Shown piece by piece: positions 1-12,366 of a DNA stretch of 64,000 bases (the stretch's first letter is position 1; every line of letters starts with the position of its first letter). The notes beneath the pieces were generated by a model. It ran no database searches, was not told the DNA's origin, and worked only from the letters and a program-made list of their open reading frames with translations. Location of the stretch: positions 620,001-684,000 of the forward strand of contig NC_018388.1 in assembly GCF_000208865.1 (NCBI RefSeq), written 5' to 3'. The position numbers and the translations under genes were made by a program. Source of the DNA: Neospora caninum Liverpool (taxonomy: Eukaryota > Apicomplexa > Conoidasida > Eucoccidiorida > Sarcocystidae).

Positions 1-753
1 ACCCCGTTCGAGGAGGAGGACACGGTTGCCTGAAAACGAAACGGGTTGGAGCAAGAAGAGCTGTTTTCATTTGGTTAATCTCGCGTAGATTGGCTACGCA
101 TAAGAGGACCTCAGGATATAATCAGTTTGGATGTGAGGTTGTGCTCACCATTGAACGTCCTATCATACCTTGATTCGCCAAATAACCCGCAACGGGACAA
201 CCGGAAGCACCGCAGCCAACAACGATGTAGTCATACTTCTCAGGCGAGTCGACCACCGCTTTGGTAGTTGGTGCCTTCTTCTCAAACAAATTGGGTATAA
301 TGTTAACGTCCTGTGTCAATCCTTAAACCAGACAGAAGTAATGCACGCAGACCAAGTTATGTGGACAACCTCTGTTGGATCTCACCGAGCATCGGCTTCG
401 AGAGACAAATCAGATACAGTGAACGCGAATCATGATCCTCCAGAGCTCCTGTATGGCGCTCGACTGCTGCATCAACAAGTAGGTTAAACAATACGGCTGT
501 CTATTGCCCTTGTCGGACTGAAGCCCGGGTATACTACGTTCTATCAGCATTGTGAATGTAAGGTGGTCACTTGAGAGAGTTTTCGCGTCGCTTTGTTCCA
601 TAAGCATTACGCGGTCTGAGTGAATGCTTTCAGGTATTCAAGGCGTAACGCCCCCATATGAGGCACCGTATAAAGAATGGGGTACCCGACGTACCCCCAA
701 GGCTGTGCATACACTGTCCCAACGAAACTAATAAGGAACACCACTAATTTCAT
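1..753 (-). CDS. GMC-family flavin oxidoreductase, 5' end only (gene runs off the left edge)
   Basis: This is the N-terminal part of a glucose-methanol-choline (GMC) oxidoreductase, a secreted FAD enzyme that would oxidise an alcohol, sugar or choline-type substrate; the substrate cannot be told. The likely first exon starts at the ATG at 753 and opens with a signal peptide (MKLVVFLISFVGTVYA, probable cleavage after VYA). A clear exon at 310-169 encodes the dinucleotide-binding loop VVGCGASGCPVAGYLA (GxGxxG), ends in phase 1 and has donor GGTATGA. After an intron ending in TTTTCAG, the next exon at 29-1 gives GNRVLLLERG, whose Glu binds the FAD ribose in this family. The match to residues 184-213 of the complete gene at 21924-31117 is close, and the intron after the GxGxxG exon lies at the same codon and phase. 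The link between the signal-peptide exon and the 310-169 exon is unresolved; one or more short exons may lie at 330-600. The catalytic C-terminus is outside the window. Confidence 0.82.
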
Positions 754-2527
754 TCCACCATCCTTGAGGGATGACCTCGGACTAGTCGTGCCGCTCCACA
801 TTGTGACTTCTTGATGCTTGTAAAATCCTCTTGCTGCCAAGAAAACCACCTCCTGAATTAATCCGTTCTGAACTCTGGAGCTGATTTTCACATCTACACA
901 ACGGCTCGCATTTGTCGCGTCCCCCCATGTGAGACTCCGTTCAGGCCCGATTGCAATGGTCCTCGCGGAGAAGCACGCATGGCCTTCATTCCATTCCACA
1001 AAACCACCACACGGCCCCATACGGAACTTTCAGGAATTGCGGACTGAGTCCAAAATAACAGACATTATTTTTTGTAATCCATCGACACGATTGATGAACG
1101 CCGGTAATAAAAGTTCACTCCTGATATGACGGCGAAACAGGGAAGCAGAAGCAGTGGGATCTGGTGCGCAGTCCAACGAGATTCTCGACATCTGCGTCCC
1201 AAATAGAACCGACTATACGGATGTAACGAAACCTTGTAACTGTATCCTATCCACGAATTATTGAGAAGCTACAAGATGTTCCCCAAAATCCGACTACGGG
1301 AGAATTTTGGATCGAAATGTCGAACATGCCCAAGCCCTACTCCGCTGGAGACGTTTTCGCTCCTGTGCGAACAAGAGAACCGGGTTCACAGACTGTGGTG
1401 CCTTATACACTGGGTAAATGCGGGAGGATCCACGTCCATCCACAGGCCCGTTTTTGGATAGCTATAATAGCACCGTCGTCACCACCGATGATAGCCTGCG
1501 CTTTTGCCTTTTGAACCTAGCTACATGCGTTGCTACTGTATCATTGACCCGACAGAAATGTGTGTACTGAATGAGGAGTAGCCTACTAGTGTCCTTGTTT
1601 CTGCGAACAAAAATCAATGACGGTGAAACACGGTCGGTTCCAACCTTGACACTCTTTGAGACGGCAGCTGCTGAAGTACGGCCAACTGCAGTTATAACTG
1701 CCGTTGAACTAGCACAAAACTACACTGCTTCACGTGGCGCCAGAGTTATCTCTACGTTTGCAATGCCTTCTGTATCTGATTGGGGGCGTCCCAGTAGCAG
1801 CGACACCAGTTGTTCGTGCACGGTGGTTACTCCATAATTAGTAAGAATTGTGCACCTTGTCTTTCACACATATACAGTGATCCTCGTAGACATGCTGCTA
1901 GCTGTGAACGTTTGCATAGCAATTATATGGTAGCACCGGGTCTACAGATTATTTCCACCATCATGCAAACCGCCACTCCGCCTGACTGGACGGCCAGTGC
2001 GTAGCCTTTCGCGTTATACTTTTTGCAGAACAATGGCTGCTCGCGTATCATGCTGTTTTCGGTTCGCAGAGCCGTTGCACAAACAACACTGGTAGTGAAC
2101 GGATTTGAGTCGCACACACAGTTCTCTTCTCTTTACACTGTAGTAGTGTTGCTAACGAATACTGTGACAGATTTCTTCCACGTGAAAGCATCTGTCTGAT
2201 CAACGCGTGGACCGAGGTTGAAGAGCTTTTATTGCGAGAGTCAATTCCCCTGCATACGCATGGCAGCCACGATCCACTTCAGTTTCATTAAATCCTGAAC
2301 GTGTCACAAAATTTAACGGGACTGCAGAGTTGGGACATCCAGAGCTCAGAAGCTGTTCCAGTGCTAGCGGCTGAAAGCAGCTTATACTGGATCATCCCGA
2401 GCTTCTGGCGGGGCAGCCCACCAAGCACTCCGTCCACTGGGACTCACCAAACTGCATTGTGCTCACAAGTACTCTAACGTCCATACAGTCGCGTTCCTGG
2501 GATCGTATCGCGGCCGCTGACTGCCGA
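754..2527. other. Intergenic region between two minus-strand genes
   Basis: This stretch lies upstream of the GMC fragment (start at 753) and downstream of the transporter stop at 2528. It should hold the promoter of the former and the 3' untranslated region of the latter. Open frames here are short (at most about 90 codons), have no recognisable motif and are not linked by credible splice sites. I see no gene, tRNA or repeat. Confidence 0.6.
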
Positions 2528-5500
2528 CTAAACCGCCGAATCAAATTCCTCGGGATCCGTTTCCTCCGATTGCGAAAGACTCAATTCAGCCTCATCGCAA
2601 TCCTCCTGAAATACGAACACAAATACGGATTGCAGCCGCATGCTTCACGCCGGAACGGAAGGAAATTCGTTAAGCACTTCATAGTAGACCATAGACCAAC
2701 TACCGCTTCCTGCGATTTAAGGTTTGCCTGTGGTCGGTCGAGATATTTCAGTTGCAGCCGTTTTGTCGCAGGTGCTAGATGCCTACACGCTGTGTCAGAT
2801 ATGGTCTACGGCTAAAGCATCCCCCGCTGTTGTGTACCAAGGAGATATTTATGTCGTAGAATTGCGCATCGGGGTATATGAGCGAATCCTCACCACCAAG
2901 TCAGGAGTGAAGGAGTCGCCATTTTTTCCTTAAGGACACTTGAGAAAGTGGCCTTGCGATTTACGAATACGTACCTGAGTTTGCATGATGTGGGCGGGTT
3001 CGATGCCGACCGGAAACTGCATCCGGTTGTATAAAGGAATGTAGGCTCCTGTGTCGGAGAAGTCGGCTTCCTCGGTCTCTATACTTTCCGTCCCCTTCAG
3101 AGTTTCTTCATACTCCCGTAAAACCGTCGCCAGGTTAAGCGGCCGTTTTTCGTCGTCGGCGTCTGTGTGGTCGGACGAGTCCAAGTCGAGTCTTTCACCA
3201 TCTGCCCAATTCACACCGTGGAAGTCAGGGAACATCTGGAAACAATGAGAGCCGCAAACGAGAGCAGGTGTAGACTGCTTCGATTTTTAAAACCGTGGGA
3301 ACAGTGTGGCGAAGTGAATCCAGGCGGACCTCACAGCACTGCTGTTGACAGCAACTACCCGCCTCTTTCTGATTGGAGAGCCGCGGCAATCTATCAGCGG
3401 TGCTGCCGAACAACCTTCACCGGCACAAAAAATATGCTGCCTGGCCAGATTGGGGCAGTGCTTCGCTGGATCCAGGAGATACCTCGATAAGATATCACGG
3501 GAACGGTTGCTTACGCGGGGACTGGCACGACTCTCTATCTTCGTCGCTGTCAACGTCCGAGTGGCGACAGCGGACGGGTATGTCGAGCAAGGCAAGCTTT
3601 CCTTGAAAGAAACATCTAGCAGTTATTAGCCCTACTGAGAGTATGGTGAGCAGGCTGGCGGATGGCATGACAAAGCGAGTGAAAGACAAGGACCTATCGG
3701 CCAGAAACAAGACGGCAGTCACTCCAGAGAGAATGGCTCCACCGGTCATGGGACCGGAAAAAAGAAGGTACAGGACGAAGCCCAGAGGCCGGGGGCCAAA
3801 TGCAATGGAAGCGCTGTGAGTCAGCAGGGCAGCCAATCCCACTGCAGAAAAGATGCCGAGAGCTACTGCAATCGTGAACGCAGCCGGACTACTAGTAGCT
3901 GTCATTCCCAAAAGCCAAGAGGAAGCACAACTGAGGGACGATGTCATGACCAACCCGGTCCCGACGTTAAACACACGAGTATACTCGCCCCAATAGAGAG
4001 AGCAGAGGACGGCGAAGAAAGTTAACATAATGGAAAGACACAGCACCTTAGAAGGGGGTACATCGCAAGAGACAGCGGCAATGTGCCAGTAAGTGTACAA
4101 GGACGCAAAGTAAAAGAAGTGGCAGCATGAAACGAGGCAAAAAAAAGCGAAGCGTTCTGTCCGTATGGATTCCCCAAGGGACAAACTGATTCCATGTAAG
4201 CCGCGAGCCCATGAAGGAACTGACTGATGCTGCATGTAAAGCTCGTCCAGCTGCTTCGCGGTACCAGACACGTTCGAGACCGTGAAGGGCACAATGAAGT
4301 GGGCCAGGTACGCTTGGCGCAGGGTAGCGCATCTTGTCAAAAAGCCTGCTACGGATTCACCAGGCAAAAGACGATTTTGTGCTGCGGCGGGTGCCTGCTC
4401 ATCTAAAACGGATTTCCTTAAGTCTGGTGAGTCCCCAGCCTGTGAATGAATGGAGTCGTCCGCGGAAGGTGTAGTTGGAAGTGGGTGGCTTGTGTTGTTC
4501 TGTCCTTCCCTCAACCGCCCACGACGAAGCCGCTGGAGCCTGAGGACAGCATGCCACAATTGAACACTTTGACCTAACAAGTGTCAATGTGACCACTATA
4601 GGTGCCGTTGCACTATCAGAGCTTGTACATCGTCAACGAAAGTAGTTCTACTGGGCGTCGATGTTTACGCAGCCAGATATCTTATGGGCTGAACAAACAC
4701 CTGCACTGTCCCGACTATTTACTAACTTTTAGTCGCCTCGTCTATTGCAGTTAGTGAGTGCTGGGCGATATGGAGGCAAACCCGCATGAGATGGGGGTAC
4801 TACATCGACTATCCATCGTCCTCAATATCGCTCGAATGAATGAGCGCAGCCGTCGACTGAGCACCAGCCCACCATGGAGGGTTCTGAAGCAGAAGTCCGC
4901 CGCAGAGCTGGAGCGCAAGGGTAACAGCGGCAATCACTTGGAGCACTGAGGAAGCATCCCAAGAAGAAAAGGAGAGGTACGCCTGCGAAGTAAACAGTGG
5001 TTGCTCTCTCGTGAATGTGGACGAATCCGATCTCGAGCCAGCTGATAAAAAAATGGACAGCAAGTGAAAAAGAGGAAAAGAATCTGGTGACGATCTACAT
5101 TCGTATTTTATGGTAAAGTGCCAGAAGTCAACGGAAGTCGGGCAAATGATTCCTCTGAACATGAACTTGGGTATTCACTCCCTAGCATCAGGCTGATGCG
5201 GATATCCGCTCGAGCTGGAGAACACATCCCTGACAAGGAAAACGTGATAATGTCCTCAGACAGTCGTTCGACAAAGAAACCAAAATTATAGAAGGTATGT
5301 TGTCGTGGTTTGTTGTTCCACTGAACACAAAAACACTTAAATTCATTCCTGCGTCCGGTTGTGCACCTGAGAGGCAAAGGATGGGCTCATAGGCACTATA
5401 CAAGAGGCCAAGAAGCAGAGGTCACCAGTGAAACCCCATCTGACTGCATTTTGCCGCTTCCTGAGAACTCTGCCAACTGTACATTAGAAAGGGTAGGTGA

Positions 5501-6504
5501 ATATCGCGGTTCCGGACACCCCTGGTAGCGAAAAATTATCGGTACATGCATCCGGGATGCTTGTCAATTCTATATCTCACACTAAACGGCATTCCGTTCA
5601 CGCTCACGCCGTCAGACTGTGCCTGTTTTGCTTGCAAACCCGGACTGCATACCATCCTACAATAGACGACTGCCTCCCCCTTTGCAGCGCCACACTGTCG
5701 GGTCATCGTGATATCCCAACTACGCAGTGGATAGAGGAAACTCCACAATTTCCGTGACATCTTCAAAGGGGTAGTCTCTCACCAGGCCATGCCTCCCAAA
5801 GACATACCTGGCGCAGAACGGATTACTCCTGGAGTAGACGAATATTTTGCGCCAACGAGAATAATAGGAATGAAAATGCAGGGACTGAGAATGAGCGTAG
5901 TACAGCGAAGAGTGAGAAGAAGATTCATTTTGTTGGGCTGCCATCGTAAGGGCACTGTTGACGCAGGAGCCATCTGCAAGCCTGCCCCCATCCCCTGAAC
6001 TAACCCGTACAAAAAGAGGATTGCCCAGAAGGAACTAACGGCGAACGAAGCACCCAAAGCGCCACTGAATCCAATGAGGGCACCACAGCATACTGCCAGC
6101 CGGGGACCAATCCGAGTTTCAATTATACTGCCCAACGGCAAAGTTATCATAAACCCAGCCAGCTGCATGACAGACACCCAGGCACAATGCCTGTACTGCC
6201 ACAAGCCGCCTGACTGTTGAAGATAAAAAAATATGTACGGGTATGCGGAGCTCCAACTCAGACATGAACCGAGCCCAAGCATGACCAGGCAGCTTCCAAG
6301 TTCGACTATCCATTTTTGAGCCTTGAGCCCTCGGAAATATTGTGGAGGACTCCACCGGGATTTACCCTTCGGCTTCTGCGATGGCGTGATGGCCTGCCGG
6401 TCCCGGCTTCCACGCTCGAACGAACGGTTTCCCTGCGATCCCTCGGCAGAATCCGAAGAAGGCAGCGATAAGGGAGGTGGCACCGATCCCTCTTCTTGCA
6501 ACAT
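2528..6504 (-). CDS. Major facilitator superfamily transporter with acidic C-terminal tail
   Basis: This is a 12-helix membrane carrier of the MFS, probably monocarboxylate/oxalate-formate-like. Exons are 6504-5808, 5041-4865, 4573-3515, 3235-2975 and 2605-2528. The first two junctions are both phase 1. Exon 1 has about 64 polar N-terminal residues, then helices 1-6, with the MFS motif A as GSIIETRIGPR at residues 125-135. Exon 2 holds the segment before LLLQNPPW, an arrangement usual at the end of the first half of the family. Exon 3 carries a long cytoplasmic loop and helices 7-12. The last two exons encode a cytosolic Asp/Glu-rich tail ending at TAG 2530-2528. Exon 3 ends at a strong GTAAGC donor in phase 1 while the 3235 exon is open only in phase 0, so a short exon is missing; 3440-3421 (20 nt) would fix the frame. 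With it the protein has 763 residues. If exon 3 instead reads through, it stops at 3495 and gives 650 residues. The substrate is unknown. Confidence 0.82.
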
Positions 6505-9500
6505 GCTGCTTTCGTGTAGTGTGAGATGATCTGCCCAGAAATCAAGGAGTCAACAGCTGTGTAGAGACAAGCAACCAACCACGAAAGCCCGCTGGACAGG
6601 AGCATCGCACACCCTGTTTCGCCTGCTTTGTTGCCAGGCGCACGCCGAGAAGAACAGTAGTCATCTAGTTACTCGTCACCTAGTTTGTCACTTCATGGTG
6701 CTGGTGGTCTTGACGTGATTGCTCATAGCCGATGGTAACACAGGCAATCTGAGATGAAGGCTGTGCCCAAAGTCGGTGACGTCCACTGGTTCACCGAGAA
6801 AATCTGCACCACCGCGATCTTCCAGAGTCGGTCCATAAAACACAAAATGGACAGATGGAAGGTTCAGACCGCAGTCATGTCGGCAGAACTGCATACTCCG
6901 CCGTACGACAAAGCGTCCGACGCAGGAATATAGTCTGCACGGTACATGCTTCTTGGATCAACGTTTGCCCGTCGGCACGTCTAGCTGATCGCGTTTTCTT
7001 TAAAGGAACTCTGAGACAGCAGTGGACATGAAACGTGAAAATCTTTTCGGGTGCCACACCAACTGCTGGTGATCCTAGGACTGCTAGTCGGGGACCGGCA
7101 AGCTTCTGTGTGTCGCAAAGACACGGCAAGTCAGAGCTCAAAGCGCCCTGGCGGATGGGAAAAACTGGATCTACGCATGAAAAAAAAATGAACAACAGTT
7201 CTGTCGGCGCTAGTCATGAGTGGGTTCACGCTTCTGGAGCGGTTGAAATCACAATATGCCACCGCTGAACTCTAACCGATTTTGACGCCAGTCGGCAGGC
7301 AGTAGGCTGCTAGTCAAGACAACCAACCGCTAGGTTGGTGGGTGCGTCCGTCCGCATGCGATCGTGCTAGTTTGCAACCCACTCACGCCGGCAAACAGCC
7401 CTCAACTACCTCACCAGAGCAGAAAAGCAAGCCTCCCGCTGTCGTTTAACACAGCAGCTGAAAGTAGAATGTAACAGAAAGACACAAGGTTTGAAAATCC
7501 AGGCAAATGTTACGTATTTGTAGCTGACATCTCGACCGCTCTCGTGATGATCCAGACAGCTGCCGGCTGAAGACTCTCGGGTCAGAGAAAACTACGCTGT
7601 ATTTTGCCACTTGCGCAACTGATGCACTCTGCAGTACTGCGTTCATTTCGGACCTCAGCTGGGAATTCCCGTTGGTGCTGCAACAGATGCAGAGCTCAGA
7701 ACGTCAAGCAGCGAAATCCGCGGTGCGCCGGTGTCCATGAGGTGGCACACAACAGTGACGGTGTGCAGATCGATTCCTCCGGCTACGTTGAGAATATCTT
7801 TCCAAAAGGTCCTCTTTCGTAAGGTGCCGGTCAGTCCACATGCTGAGTGAGCGTTTTGCACAGGTGTAGTGCCCACTGACCCGTCGCCTTTCCTAGCAAC
7901 CACGTTCCACGGCGTGGCACATCACGTCAGTAACCGTCGCGAGCGCTGACTTCGTCAGTTCCACGGGAGTTACCCCTACATGGCTATGCTTTGAGAGTGA
8001 CAGCGTCAGGAGGATGATATGCCCTTCGACATTTGGTGCAGCTTCGTGTATCTGATAGAACCGTTCGTGCGTGCGTGATGCCGCTACAGAGAGGGCAACT
8101 CAGACACCGCCATATGCTTCTGATCACGAGCATTCGTGTGTATGCGTATTGTTGCAACGGTGCCTCATCTGGCACGGCCCTGTGGGCTTCCGTGATGGAG
8201 GCTTCTTGTTGTGTACGCTACCATGAAGCCACTGTTTGATACCGCTGTTGAGTTCGGCAGTGCTTGAAGAGAAGGACGCAGCTGCTTAACTTTTGTTGAC
8301 ATAGTGCTTGTGTATTCACTCGTATGCCAGGCCTTTGGCTCTCACGCCTGCAGTGCTGCTTTCGTTTCACGTTTGATGTGGTAGATAGTAGCAGAGGCAA
8401 TAGCAGAATATCGACTTCGTGACTTGCAGATGCCCTAAAATACAATCTAGTTCAAGTAGGCGATACCATAAAGTAGTGTCTCTTCCGTGATAACGCAGTC
8501 GTAATGCTGACCACCTTCCGTCCGTCCTCATACGCCCGAGTTAGGGGGGCAGGGGCAACTCAGGAGGCACACAATGTGAGTGTTTTTCTTCTCTCGAAAT
8601 GGTAGCATGCCCGGTTGGTCTTCTGATTCAAATGCGCACCATGCGGTTGATGTACGCAATCGATCGTGTCCCGTATCTTCCCTAGAGACTGCGCTAAAGC
8701 AATGCCATGGCAGAGGATACTTGGATATCATAGATTTGGCGTGTTGTTAGTTCCTGTCCCTCTTGCGGATGGAACAATTGTGTTCTAACCGAAAATTTTT
8801 GCCGAGAGTTGTGTTAAGCAACGTTGTTCCATATATTGTCATTCGAGCATAGGTGAGGAAAATGATAGAGCTGCTAACGGAAGCAGTGTCGGTTAAGTTG
8901 AACAGGCTAAGGTAGCCGCGAAGCCCATGCGCTCGTCTCTGTAGCTCCCCACGAACTAGCCGATCTGCATGCAGATGTAGGACTGTATTCAGCAAGCCGC
9001 AAGGTGGCCGCAGTCCCGGCAGCAGCCTCGCAGTATCGCATGCAGTATTTCAAAAATACTTAAAGGAGCAAGATGTGTATCGGCTTCCTTCAGGAGGCAC
9101 ACATGCCGAAGCGAGTTAGATGAGCAAGTGGTTTCGTACGCATGAAAACAACCCGTAATAGCCTAAGCTATTTCATTGCAGACACTTCTGGAGAGGATGC
9201 GCACAGGGGTACGGGTACTCCCATGGCAGAATAATCTTTGGATTGTAGGGATAGCGTGGAGGCGGCTCGCTGCAGTGGACTAATTTAGATAACAAGGAAC
9301 CGGAACCCCCTCTGATTTTCACGTGGTCCTCAGCAACACCCCTGCTCATGGTGTTCGACCCGCCTCAGTGATGAGTAACATACAGGCCAATGCTGGCAAG
9401 TCCACCTGGACGAGGCTGCCGCCGTTCGACTGCGCCCCTGTTCCACCTAGGCAGGGAAAGTGGTCTGAACTAACACATCGCAACTTTCCCCGGTCTGTCC

Positions 9501-12366
9501 CTCAGCAAATTGATCACCTTTGGGAGATATTACAGCCGAACCGCAGTCGCCAGTTGTTGGGCAGCACTGGGGTTACGAGGAACCGAGGCAGGGGGCACGG
9601 GAAGGTCAACTTACAACATGATTCAAGCGAGGTCTACGCAGTGCTTCATCAGATTGATGTGCGTCGGCCGCACGCAAATACTCGGCAGTCAACTATTGAC
9701 AACGCTCCAGCTCCAGGTCGTGTATGGTGCCCTGTGAATAATGTAACGTGTATGTCGGGCCGGCCTTGGACTTCAGCGGGTTCATTAGTTTCTGTGCACG
9801 AACCGTCAGTTACAGACAACAGCGTTCACGCGGATGAAGCTTCAGCAGCAGGAAAATCAAATATCCATCGAGAAGGATATCAGAAGCCCTACATCGAAAA
9901 ACCGCAACCAACCAGTTCGAACAATGCAGGGGATACTTGCAATTTCGTAGTAAGCTACTGTCTCCCTCAGGAAACAGCTAGGATTTTGTGTGTTCGCCAG
10001 AAGAACAATTACAGAGAGATTGGCATGGTAAATCTTCAAAACAAGGGAGTTGGAAAGGGTACGAATTGGCGGATTCACCTCTGGCAGTGCTGTGGATCAG
10101 ATCAGTGAGGTATCGAAGAAACAGTAAGACACCATGACGCCATTTTTTGCTAACATCGTATACCGTGGGGAAACATCACCGTTCGCTATCATTTGCAGCA
10201 TCTAGCAGTGATCCACACGAGAGTTTTTTTGTGACTTACTGTCTGTCCCGCCCGACCACTTGCACAAATTTACAGGTTTTTCCGGCATATTGCAGTGTTC
10301 TTGATAGACAGTTCTGCTGTTGCCACTGCGTGCAGTCAGAACAGCAGAATGAGGCCAAGATTATAGCATCTTATGGTTCGCAAGGTGTGCCAAACAACGG
10401 TGAACGATGTAATGAGCGTTGCGTAGGGCAGATCACCAACTCACAGCCAGTCGGCTTTGTGCCGCTTTCTTATGTCATTGCGGGGATTTAGACGCCAACT
10501 GCATCCATTTTACGGTGCGTGGTACATGTTGCTACTGCCAGCAGGCTTGCATACGGGATGACAATGGAATTGACTTTGATACACTCGCGAACCAGCAGGA
10601 GCAGCGTAAAACACCCACTGCGTACAATATCGCCTGGGTAAGCGATTACTGGATGAAGTCATTGACAATTCTCAACGTCATGGGAAAGCATGCAGTACCA
10701 CGTCGGTTGACAGTAGACTGAACACTGTTCACTGGCCTTGCAATGCGTAGGCTTCCGAGGGGCTCTAGTCAGATGCGTCATATATGTGAGCTGATTGTTC
10801 AGGCGGGCTTACCAACCAGGCGACGCAATTCCTTCTTACGGAGAAACCAGTTCCACGCATAACATTTGGGTGGCGTGTTAGACTTTCAAACAAGTATTCT
10901 GAACAAACCCAAAGCGCTCGTGCTAGATAAGTTGCGTGTGCTGTTCTTCGTATAGAACTCCCTTGTCTCCATTTTTGACCCACCCCACAATTTTCTGCAC
11001 CAGACTCTGAGCCTGTGAGAGGTAGAAAATCGTATGGTGCTACCGGGCATCACCAGTATCTCAAGCCAGCTGACACACATCGGATTTATTAGTACAGTCG
11101 AATATAACGAACCCATGAATGTGTCAACGATGGCACGTTCCGTCGACGCCTTCCAATGCATATGGTGTTATGGTCGTCTTCTTTCCTTCGTTGCACTACT
11201 CGAAAAATCATCAGAAAAAATACGCCGACGGAGGCAGGGCAAGAAATCTTAACCTTAGCTGTAGAATTTCTGTGGAAAGCCGTATAGTGCGTTTGGATGT
11301 CGAAATCTTCCGCCTGAATGAGATTCCCCAAAACAAAAAGGCACGAATGATAAACACTGGATGGAGTAAGGAGACACTTCGTGGCTATCTTCTATTCCGT
11401 GGCCGCTAGAGAACAAATAAGGGGAAAGCTCTAGTATTCTCAGCAACGAAGTATTAGAATCACGTATCCCGCTCCCGCGTTCATGATGAGGTGCTCGACC
11501 GCTCCGGTATATCTTTCTCGTGGTCAGTCAATCATCGCGTGGCAAATTTTGAAAAGACCATCGAGCCCAAATATGTATATACATTATTCTCCAACGAAAC
11601 GATTTAGAAGCCACAGGAATCCTTGATACGACTGTTGGCATTCGAAGCATAGAGGTCGAGCACCTGCTCGGACAGCCTGCAACAGCGTATTCAGTAGACT
11701 GGTCGGGACTGCACTTCTGGTGTGCTGGTGAGAAACCTCACATTGCAAGCGCCTGCTCTTACTGGCACCTACAAATTGACAGATACATTAAGTTTGTTGC
11801 AGGGTGGCCGGCGGCAAGGCGAAAGGTAGACCGTGCGACAGCTGTCACCAACGATTTGCAGCCGACCGTCCCCACTCGTCGTTCTGATTGACACTAAGCC
11901 ATTCTGCGTGCCACCGAGGTTCCGTGGTAGGAACTGCACTTATCCTACCACTGTCCCGAAGGTTATCCCATGGATACAGACTACACCAGCGATGCACCCT
12001 GCAGATGCACAGATGGGGGCAGCCCACGATTGCGGGTAGGTAAAAAGGTGGTGAGTCTGAGGCGTAAAGACGATGTATGGTAAAACATATTTTGAAAACA
12101 GTTGATAGATAGGCACGGAGATGTTGACAGCCATCGCGTCGGGTTGCGGCATCGTCTGTGTCTCACGAATGCGAGCAAATGCTCCACGAACATACAGTTG
12201 CTACAACGCACACGTGCGTGTGTCGAAACACTGATTCCAAAAGAAAACACTCTAGCAGATCAGGGCGATCGATAGAACAGGCAGTGCATCAGATAGAATC
12301 TTCATGGCTTTCTCCTTCCTTCACACCGTGTGAAAAGCACGAGCCTTGAAAAAGTGCCCACGCTCA
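6505..12366. other. Long region without a convincing gene
   Basis: The region lies upstream of the transporter (start at 6504) and downstream of the disordered-protein gene (stop at 12367), both on the minus strand. It should contain the transporter promoter and 5' leader. Base composition is balanced, without the CT-rich introns or GC-rich exons seen from 38 kb onward. Apart from the open frame at 9371-10108 and the shorter frames that follow it, I see only scattered open frames of at most about 115 codons with no family motif. No repeats or RNA genes were recognised. Confidence 0.55.
9371..10108 (+). CDS. Hypothetical open frame of 245 codons (possible exon or small gene)
   Basis: I do not recognise this protein. 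The frame runs uninterrupted from ATG 9371 to TGA 10106-10108; an in-frame stop lies upstream near 9290, and there is no in-frame ATG between it and 9371. The product is polar, rich in Asn, Ser, Arg and Pro, with scattered Cys, and shows no clear signal peptide or membrane helix. A frame this long is unlikely by chance in DNA of about 50% GC. Two further plus-strand frames follow in other phases, at 10147-10491 and 10419-10721. Both are Cys-rich (for example FCCCHCVQ and TCCYCQQAC), so together they could be exons of one gene. I found no pair of splice sites that joins them cleanly. It could also be a decayed gene or a chance frame. Confidence 0.3.
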   Translation: MSNIQANAGKSTWTRLPPFDCAPVPPRQGKWSELTHRNFPRSVPQQIDHLWEILQPNRSRQLLGSTGVTRNRGRGHGKVNLQHDSSEVYAVLHQIDVRRPHANTRQSTIDNAPAPGRVWCPVNNVTCMSGRPWTSAGSLVSVHEPSVTDNSVHADEASAAGKSNIHREGYQKPYIEKPQPTSSNNAGDTCNFVVSYCLPQETARILCVRQKNNYREIGMVNLQNKGVGKGTNWRIHLWQCCGSDQ

